DNA of 44,260 nucleotides from Pseudomonadota bacterium (GTDB lineage Bacteria; Pseudomonadota; Gammaproteobacteria; Burkholderiales; Burkholderiaceae_C): assembly GCA_021799355.1 (NCBI GenBank), contig JAJZAQ010000022.1, positions 1 through 44,260 of the forward strand. The letters are read 5' to 3'. Of this stretch, positions 39,520 through 44,260 are shown one piece after another. A program made the translations under genes and the position numbers. How positions within the stretch are numbered: position 1 is the stretch's first letter; each line of letters starts with the position of its first letter. Under the pieces are notes generated by a model that was not told the origin of the DNA, did not search any database, and was given only the letters and a program-made list of their open reading frames with translations.

Positions 39520-40017
39520 ATGACACGCGTTTCCGTTCCAACCATTGACGACGGCCGCCCGCGCACCGATGCCCTGCTCCACGCCGAAAGGCTGTGCGCC
39601 GCGCGCGGCGTGCGGCTGACTCCGCTGCGCCGCCGCGTGCTCGAACTGGTGCAGGCGCGCACCGAGGCGGTCAAGGCATACGACCTGCTGGCGCAGCTGT
39701 CCACCGAAGACCACGCGGCCAAGCCGCCCACGGTGTATCGTGCGCTGGACTTCTTGCTGGAGCAGGGGCTGATCCACCGCGTCGACAGCCTCAATGCCTT
39801 TGTCAGCTGCGATCATCCCGGCAGTCCACACGCAGCGCATCTGCTGCTGTGCACGCGCTGCGGACGGGTGGAAGAACTGCACGACGCCGAGCTGGACGCC
39901 GTGATCGCGCGCGCCGCGACCACCGGCGGTTTCCGCCCCAGCCGGGCGCGGCTGGAAGTGCAGGGGCTGTGCGCCGCCTGCGCCGCGCAGGAGGCGCCGC
40001 TCAAGCCGCGGGCTTGA
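39520..40017 (+). CDS. Fur-family regulator, probably Zur
   Basis: A 165-residue metalloregulator. The winged helix shows RLTPLRRRVLELVQ and KPPTVYRALDFLLEQGLIHRVDSLNAFVSC. The dimerisation domain has two structural-zinc CxxC pairs (CTRC, CAAC). The AKPPTVYRALDFL block is closer to Zur than to Fur. The start at 39520 lies in a short TGCATGCA palindrome; no consensus Zur box was found. Its last 17 bases overlap the DUF3429 gene tail to tail. Confidence 0.88.
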   Translation: MTRVSVPTIDDGRPRTDALLHAERLCAARGVRLTPLRRRVLELVQARTEAVKAYDLLAQLSTEDHAAKPPTVYRALDFLLEQGLIHRVDSLNAFVSCDHPGSPHAAHLLLCTRCGRVEELHDAELDAVIARAATTGGFRPSRARLEVQGLCAACAAQEAPLKPRA

Positions 40018-40456
40018 GGGTGTACAGCCGCACCAGCGTCAGCCCCAGGCCGAGCAACGCACCCAGCGTCAGCCACAGCCGCAGCCGTAGGTACCACGAC
40101 GGCCACGGCAGCTGCCGCCGCAGCGACACGTCCACGGCGTAGGCCACCGCCAGGCCGATGAACAGCCCGACGATGCCGTACACCCAGCTCGATGCCCAGG
40201 TCATGCGCCAGGCCCACAGCGGCAGCACCACGCCCCATCCGAGCAGCAGCCAGGGATGCTGCACTTGCCCGGCCGGCTGCACCAGCGCCGCGCCCCAGTA
40301 GAGCGCCCCCAGAAACGCCAGCACGGCTGCGGCGTACTGTGCCTGGATCACCACCACGGCAGTGAGCGACGCCGACGGCGCGATCCACACGGCCAGCCCG
40401 AGGGCGAGAAAAGGAATCAGGCCGGCAAAGCCAAGGACATGGGCGGGGACTTTCAT
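40001..40456 (-). CDS. DUF3429 family membrane protein
   Basis: A 151-residue protein with five hydrophobic helices and the family features HVLGFAGLIPFLALG and YAAAVLAFLGALYWGAAL. The function is unknown. The start at 40456 has GGAG eight bases upstream. It lies 137 bases after lipA in the same direction; nothing was recognised in that gap. Confidence 0.87.
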   Translation of the reverse strand: MKVPAHVLGFAGLIPFLALGLAVWIAPSASLTAVVVIQAQYAAAVLAFLGALYWGAALVQPAGQVQHPWLLLGWGVVLPLWAWRMTWASSWVYGIVGLFIGLAVAYAVDVSLRRQLPWPSWYLRLRLWLTLGALLGLGLTLVRLYTLKPAA

Positions 40457-40593
40457 CAGGTGCTCTCCAGACACGGCCGTGCGACGCGACGGCCTGGCGC
40501 TATTGTCTGCGCCACGCCGGTCTGCCGCGATGCGCCAGCGCAAAATGGCCAACGAGCGGCAAATGAGCGCGCACCGAAGGCGCAAGGGGGCGG

Positions 40594-41556
40594 TCAGACC
40601 CCGGCGGCGTGCGCCTGCTGGTCGGCGTGGTAGCTGCTGCGCACCAGCGCGCCGACGGCGGCGTGGGTGAAACCCATGGCCTGCGCCTCGCGCTCGAAGC
40701 GCGCGAACGTCTCCGGGTGCACGTACCGCGCCACCGGCAGATGGTGGCCGGTAGGAGCGAGATACTGGCCGATGGTGAGCATGTCCACGCCGTGGGCACG
40801 CATGTCGCGCATGACCTCGAGGATTTCCTCGTCGGTCTCGCCCAGACCGACCATCAGCCCGCTCTTGGTCGGAATGCCGGGGTAGCGGGCCTTGAAATCG
40901 GCCAGCAGCTTGAGCGAGTGCGCATAGTCGGCCCCCGGCCGGGCCTGTTTGTACAGCCGCGGCACGGTTTCCAGGTTGTGGTTCATCACATCGGGCAGCG
41001 CAGCGGCAAACAGCTCCAGCGCCTTGTCCAGACGGCCGCGGAAGTCCGGCACCAGAACTTCGATGCGGGTGTGCGGCGAGCGCGCACGCACCGCGCGGAT
41101 GCAGTCGACGTAATGCTGCGCACCGCCGTCGCGCAGGTCGTCGCGGTCCACGCTGGTGATCACGACGTAACGCAGGCGCATGGCCGCGATCGCCTCGGCC
41201 AGATGCGCCGGCTCGTCCGCATCGAGCGGGTCGGGGCGGCCGTGGCCGACGTCGCAAAACGGGCAGCGCCGCGTGCACTTGTCGCCCATGATCATGAAGG
41301 TGGCGGTGCCCTTGCCGAAACACTCACCGATGTTCGGGCAGCTGGCCTCTTCGCACACCGTCACCAGTTTGTGCGCGCGCAGCAGGTCTTTGATGGCGTA
41401 GAACTGCGAGGTCGGCGCCGCGGCTTTGACCCGGATCCACTCCGGTTTGCGCAGCGGCGCGTGCTCGGCGACGATTTTGATCGGAATGCGCGCGGTTTTG
41501 GCTTGGCCTTTTTGCTTGCGCGTCGGGTCGGCAAGCGGCGGGGGAGCAGCGGTCAT
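40594..41556 (-). CDS. lipA: lipoyl synthase
   Basis: Radical SAM enzyme (320 aa) that inserts two sulfurs into protein-bound octanoate. Both iron-sulfur motifs are present: [12 protein letters not shown] for the auxiliary cluster and CTRRCPFC for the SAM cluster. The C-terminal RSSYHADQQ holds the conserved serine that ligates the auxiliary cluster. The start at 41556 is the first ATG after lipB, 20 bases downstream. It works with LipB on the same E2/H proteins. Confidence 0.97.
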   Translation of the reverse strand: MTAAPPPLADPTRKQKGQAKTARIPIKIVAEHAPLRKPEWIRVKAAAPTSQFYAIKDLLRAHKLVTVCEEASCPNIGECFGKGTATFMIMGDKCTRRCPFCDVGHGRPDPLDADEPAHLAEAIAAMRLRYVVITSVDRDDLRDGGAQHYVDCIRAVRARSPHTRIEVLVPDFRGRLDKALELFAAALPDVMNHNLETVPRLYKQARPGADYAHSLKLLADFKARYPGIPTKSGLMVGLGETDEEILEVMRDMRAHGVDMLTIGQYLAPTGHHLPVARYVHPETFARFEREAQAMGFTHAAVGALVRSSYHADQQAHAAGV

Positions 41557-41576
41557 GGCAGGCAGGCGGAGCAAAG

Positions 41577-42290
41577 TCAGCCGTCAATGGTAGGCCCGGC
41601 CGGCAACGCCTGCCAGATCGCGGCGAATTCCTCGGCAAACGCCGCCGCCACTGTCTCCACCCCGGCCTGCACCCCCAGGCTGGCCATGTCGACGGTGCGC
41701 AGCCCGGGGTAGCCGCAGGGATTGATCCAGCCAAAAGGCGTCAGATCCATGGCGACGTTGATCGCCACGCCGTGATAGGTGCAGCCGCCACGCACTTTCA
41801 GGCCGAGCGCGGAGATTTTTTCGCCCCCGGCCAGGTAGATGCCGGGGGCGCCGGCCTTGCGCTGTCCGGCGATGCCCCAGCGCGCCAGGGCGCGGATGGT
41901 GGCTTCTTCGATGCGCTGCACGGTTTCGCGCACCATCCAGCGCCGGCGGCGGATGTCCAGCAGCAAATAAATCACCGCCTGCCCGGGGCCGTGATACGTC
42001 ACCTGACCGCCGCGGTCGGTGTGCACCACGGCAATGGAGTGCGGCGCCAGCACATGTTCGGGCCTGCCCGCCTGCCCCAGGGTGAACACCGGCGGATGCT
42101 CCACGCCCCAGAGCGCGTCCGGAGTCTGCGGCGTGCGTGCCGCGGTGAACGCGCGCATCGCTTCCCACGTCGGCACATAGTCGCGCCGGCCGAGCCACTG
42201 CAGCCGCAGTGCGGCACCGTCCGGCACCGGCGCGGCGGCCCTCTCGCCGGCTGACGCCGGACCGGAGATGGGGGGGATGACGGGGTTCAT
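41577..42290 (-). CDS. lipB: octanoyltransferase LipB
   Basis: Transfers octanoate from acyl carrier protein to lipoyl domains (237 aa from 42290). Catalytic residues are seen in [17 protein letters not shown] (Lys) and [13 protein letters not shown] (Cys). [20 protein letters not shown] is the conserved substrate-binding block. An in-frame extension to 42320 is possible but lacks family sequence. It is upstream of lipA in a two-gene operon. Confidence 0.96.
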   Translation of the reverse strand: MNPVIPPISGPASAGERAAAPVPDGAALRLQWLGRRDYVPTWEAMRAFTAARTPQTPDALWGVEHPPVFTLGQAGRPEHVLAPHSIAVVHTDRGGQVTYHGPGQAVIYLLLDIRRRRWMVRETVQRIEEATIRALARWGIAGQRKAGAPGIYLAGGEKISALGLKVRGGCTYHGVAINVAMDLTPFGWINPCGYPGLRTVDMASLGVQAGVETVAAAFAEEFAAIWQALPAGPTIDG

Positions 42291-42416
42291 GCTAAGGTTG
42301 TGCTCAGTGGCGCAGCCCACACTGTTCGACCAGAGATTCAGGGAGACAACAAAACCGGCAGCAGGCCGTGCAGCGGCGGTGCTCCGGGCATTGTCCTGCC
42401 ATTGTCCTGCACTTGC

Positions 42417-43091
42417 ATGCGTTCCACTTCATCCTCCCCGGCGACGCGCATCGGCGTGTCGCAGCAGATCCGTGTGTTCCTGCGCGCCTGGATGCGCGAC
42501 CCGATGGGCGTGGCCGCCATCCTGCCCTCGGGCAGACAGCTGAGCGAAAAAATGCTGCGGCCCCTGGCGCTGCTGGCCGACAGCGACCCCGCCGGGTTGC
42601 GCGTCATCGAGCTCGGCGCGGGCACCGGCGCGTTCACCCATGCGCTGATCGAGCATGGCCTGCGCCCTGACAACCTGCTGGTGGTCGAGCGCGACGCCGC
42701 GCTGCACGGCCTGTTGCGCCAGCGCTTTCCGCACCTGACGGTCCTCCAGGCCGATGCCTGCGCGCTGCGTGCCCCGGCGCAGGCCAGCGGTTACCTGCAG
42801 CAGGGGCCGGCGCATGCCGTGATCAGCGGGCTGGGGCTGTTGTCGATGCCGCGGGCGGTGCAGCGCGCGATTCTGACCGAGGCGTTCTCGCTGCTGCGCC
42901 CCGGCGGCTGTTTCATCCAGTTCACCTACGGCCACGCCAGCCCGGTGTCGCGCGCGCTGCGCTGCGAACTCGGTCTGCAGGTGCGCCGCGCCGGTCTGGC
43001 CTGGCGCAACGCGCCGCCGGCATCGGTGTTCGTCTACCAGCGCGCGTTTACAGCCGCATACACCTGCAACCCGCCGCCAGCCACACAATGA
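42417..43091 (+). CDS. SAM-dependent methyltransferase, PmtA-like
   Basis: A 224-residue class I methyltransferase. The SAM site is [19 protein letters not shown] with the acidic residue in [10 protein letters not shown]. The preceding [15 protein letters not shown] and the later [16 protein letters not shown] resemble bacterial phosphatidylethanolamine N-methyltransferase (PmtA) and rRNA dimethylases. PmtA is the better fit, by pattern only. The start at 42417 has no good ribosome binding site; GTG 42456 is an alternative. An 11-base tandem repeat (ATTGTCCTGCC) lies just upstream near 42391-42411. Confidence 0.82.
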   Translation: MRSTSSSPATRIGVSQQIRVFLRAWMRDPMGVAAILPSGRQLSEKMLRPLALLADSDPAGLRVIELGAGTGAFTHALIEHGLRPDNLLVVERDAALHGLLRQRFPHLTVLQADACALRAPAQASGYLQQGPAHAVISGLGLLSMPRAVQRAILTEAFSLLRPGGCFIQFTYGHASPVSRALRCELGLQVRRAGLAWRNAPPASVFVYQRAFTAAYTCNPPPATQ

Positions 43092-43123
43092 CGAGGTGCG
43101 CATCGGTTTGCAGGAGCGACGCC

Positions 43124-43288
43124 GTGGCCGGTTTTTTCGTTTCTCTCATCGTCTATCCCTTCGCCGTGTACGGCCTGCGCCGGTTTTTTGTCGAACGCCT
43201 GGGCATGGAAAGCCATATCGGCTTTCTGGTGTTCGTGCTCGCCAGCGTGGTGAGCTGGCTGGCTGCTCAGGCCGTCGGCCGGCTGTGA
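43124..43288 (+). CDS. small two-helix membrane protein
   Basis: A 54-residue protein with two hydrophobic helices (about 4-20 and 30-50) joined by RRFFVERLGMESH. The GTG at 43124 is chosen for its strong AGGAG seven bases upstream; an ATG at 43088 that overlaps the methyltransferase stop (ATGA) would add 12 residues. The function is unknown. It is close enough to be co-expressed with the methyltransferase. Confidence 0.7.
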   Translation: MAGFFVSLIVYPFAVYGLRRFFVERLGMESHIGFLVFVLASVVSWLAAQAVGRL

Positions 43289-43300
43289 ACCCTGCACGCT

Positions 43301-43900
43301 CTACTGCGGCGGCTGCGGATCGTCGAGCTGGCTGGGAGAAAAACCCGACTTCGGCCCGAGCATCTGCGCTTTGATCGCCGGGTGCATGGCGCTGACCAGC
43401 CGCGACATCGCGCTGAGCTTGTCCGAGGTGTCACGCAGGTGTTCGGCCAGCCGGCTGGCAATGCCCAGCACCAGCCGCGCCGCGGTGGCCGGATGCTCCC
43501 GCACCAGACGGTCGAGCGACTCGCGGTGCAGCACGGCGAGCATGACGTCGGTATAGGCCACGCAACTGGCGCTGCGCGGCGCATCGAGCAGCACCCCCAT
43601 TTCGCCGAACAATTGCCCGGCCCGGGCAACGGACACCACGAGGCTGTCGCCCTGGTGCAGCGGCGCTTTCTCGACGGTGACCTCACCGTACAGCAGCATC
43701 AGAATGGTGTGGTCGTGCGCGCGATCGCCCTGTTCGATGAAACGGGTTCCAGCCTGCAGCCAGCGCACCTGCATCAAATCGGCCACGCGCACCGCATCAT
43801 CGGCGCTGAGCCGGTGACCGGGCTGGCGCAGCAGCAATTGGGCAATGCGCGGCGCCCAGGCGGCGTGATCGGTGCGGTAGGGCGGCGCGGCGGCAGACAT
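43301..43900 (-). CDS. cyclic-nucleotide-binding domain protein without DNA-binding domain
   Basis: A 199-residue protein (224 if started at 43975). The CNBD roll is clear: FIEQGDRAHDHTILMLLYGE, GQLFGEMGVLLDAPRSASCVAYTD (phosphate-binding cassette), then AVLHRESLDRLVREHP. The C-terminal part is helical, with no helix-turn-helix, so it is not a normal Crp/Fnr regulator. The ligand may be cAMP or another nucleotide; the output is unknown. It is divergent from metH. Confidence 0.85.
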   Translation of the reverse strand: MSAAAPPYRTDHAAWAPRIAQLLLRQPGHRLSADDAVRVADLMQVRWLQAGTRFIEQGDRAHDHTILMLLYGEVTVEKAPLHQGDSLVVSVARAGQLFGEMGVLLDAPRSASCVAYTDVMLAVLHRESLDRLVREHPATAARLVLGIASRLAEHLRDTSDKLSAMSRLVSAMHPAIKAQMLGPKSGFSPSQLDDPQPPQ

Positions 43901-43960
43901 GGGGCGGCGGACGGGTGCAGTCACATGGTAGAGCCGCAAACGGCGCTGCGGCGCAATCTT

Positions 43961-43966
43961 TACAAT
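43961..43966 (+). promoter_or_regulatory. -10 box of the metH promoter
   Basis: TACAAT at 43961-43966 lies ten bases before the first helix of the SAH riboswitch, so transcription would begin near 43973, right at the aptamer's 5' end. The -35 region is poor. The close fit to the RNA start supports the call. Confidence 0.65.
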
Positions 43967-43975
43967 ACGCTGCAT

Positions 43976-44045
43976 CCAAGGTGCGTTGCAGCGCCTGCCG
44001 CGCCCCGTTGCCGGCAGGCGTCAGGCTTGGGGATCAACGGCGCAC
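43976..44045 (+). ncRNA. S-adenosylhomocysteine (SAH) riboswitch
   Basis: Sequence and structure match the SAH riboswitch class. CCAAG (43976-43980) pairs with CTTGG (44026-44030) as the pseudoknot. GTGCG (43981-43985) pairs with CGCAC (44041-44045), and TTG (43986-43988) with CAA (44035-44037). A perfect 9-bp hairpin is CGCCTGCCG/CGGCAGGCG (43992-44020). The conserved segments GTGCGTTGCA, CAGGCTTGG and CAACGGCGCAC are all present. The class binds SAH and turns genes on. The metH start is 54 bases downstream; no clear ribosome binding site is visible there. Confidence 0.95.
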
Positions 44046-44099
44046 AACCCGCTGGCGCCGGTTGCGGCGTCGCCGACCCACCCCCTGCCCGTCCGAGCC

Positions 44100-44260
44100 A
44101 TGTCCGCTGCCACAGTCCCCCCCACCGTCGCCCCGCTACAGCTCTCCGGCCTGGAGCCGCTGACCATCGGCCCCGGCTCGCTGTTCGTCAACATCGGCGA
44201 GCGCTGCAACGTCACCGGCTCCAAAGCCTTCGCCCGCATGATCCTCGCCGGTGAAAGATC
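44100..44260 (+). CDS. metH: cobalamin-dependent methionine synthase, pterin-binding start (partial)
   Basis: The first 53 codons of the split betaproteobacterial MetH. After a short Ala/Pro lead the frame reads [20 protein letters not shown] then [14 protein letters not shown], which is the start of the methyl-folate (pterin) binding domain in full-length MetH. The homocysteine-binding N-terminal half is therefore a separate gene, and it is not just upstream, where a CNBD gene lies on the other strand. The usual Thr in ERTNVTGS is Cys here. The rest lies beyond the window. Confidence 0.93.
   Translation, partial: MSAATVPPTVAPLQLSGLEPLTIGPGSLFVNIGERCNVTGSKAFARMILAGER

Noticed and set aside
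39505-39522. Zur operator at the start of the Fur-family gene
   Set aside because: TGCATGCA is a simple palindrome and does not match the known AT-rich Zur or Fur box patterns.
42300-42416. N-terminal extension of the methyltransferase from a GTG at 42300
   Set aside because: The extra 39 residues are Ser/Gly/Pro-rich without family similarity and lie in the divergent promoter region of lipB.

Overview
The window is GC-rich chromosomal DNA of a betaproteobacterium, most likely Burkholderiales. The grounds are the full atpIBEFHAGDC operon, a type II secretion (T2SS) cluster with gspC divergent from gspG, the fmdB / DUF502 / aspS block, the zinc-finger / ilvE pairing, a MetH protein that lacks its homocysteine-binding half, and an S-adenosylhomocysteine (SAH) riboswitch. 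A REP-like palindromic repeat resembling those of Comamonadaceae and relatives fits the same group. I cannot name the genus from the sequence. Almost all of the window is core genome. I see no prophage, insertion sequence, tRNA, rRNA or CRISPR array.

Layout. 1-2476 (minus): start of a partial gene, a SPOR-domain membrane protein, argS. 2654-3019 (plus): PsiF-like secreted protein. 3134-4267 (minus): RlpA lipoprotein. 4381-11661 (minus): complete F1Fo ATP synthase operon with its own terminator. 11927-12373 (plus): CopD-like membrane protein whose end overlaps waaF. 12332-26983 (minus): a long, tightly packed run read as gspG-H-I-J-K-L-M-N-D-E-F, then a 5'-nucleotidase, ilvE, a CHCC zinc-finger protein and waaF. 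27020-30814 (plus): gspC, an FmdB-type zinc ribbon protein, a DUF502 membrane protein and aspS. 30861-31301 (minus): HicB-HicA toxin-antitoxin pair. 31397-34990: DAHP synthase, a class II cytochrome c (minus), then a SWIB protein translationally coupled to a secreted PLD-type nuclease, and a TlpA-like thioredoxin. 34991-37755: LysR regulator divergent from malate synthase. 37978-40017: an SDR coupled to a bicupin, then a Zur/Fur regulator. 40001-42290 (minus): DUF3429 membrane protein, lipA, lipB. 42417-43288: PmtA-like methyltransferase and a small two-helix membrane protein. 43301-43900 (minus): cyclic-nucleotide-binding-domain protein. 43961-44260 (plus): promoter, SAH riboswitch and the start of metH, cut by the window edge.

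Pathways: proton-driven ATP synthesis (atp), protein export across the outer membrane (gsp; no prepilin peptidase gene here), lipoate synthesis and transfer (lipB, lipA), the glyoxylate bypass (malate synthase), aromatic and branched-chain amino acid synthesis, LPS inner core assembly and methionine regeneration.

No wholly new multi-gene system is evident. The most unusual points are: (1) two tandem 87-bp palindromic repeat units inserted in frame at the prepilin-peptidase site of gspH, which force a leader of about 66-79 residues; (2) a GspD secretin with an AMIN-like domain added at its C-terminus; (3) the SAH riboswitch with all helices readable, in front of a MetH that starts at the pterin-binding domain; (4) an RlpA with serine in place of a conserved histidine; (5) a SWIB-nuclease coupled gene pair.
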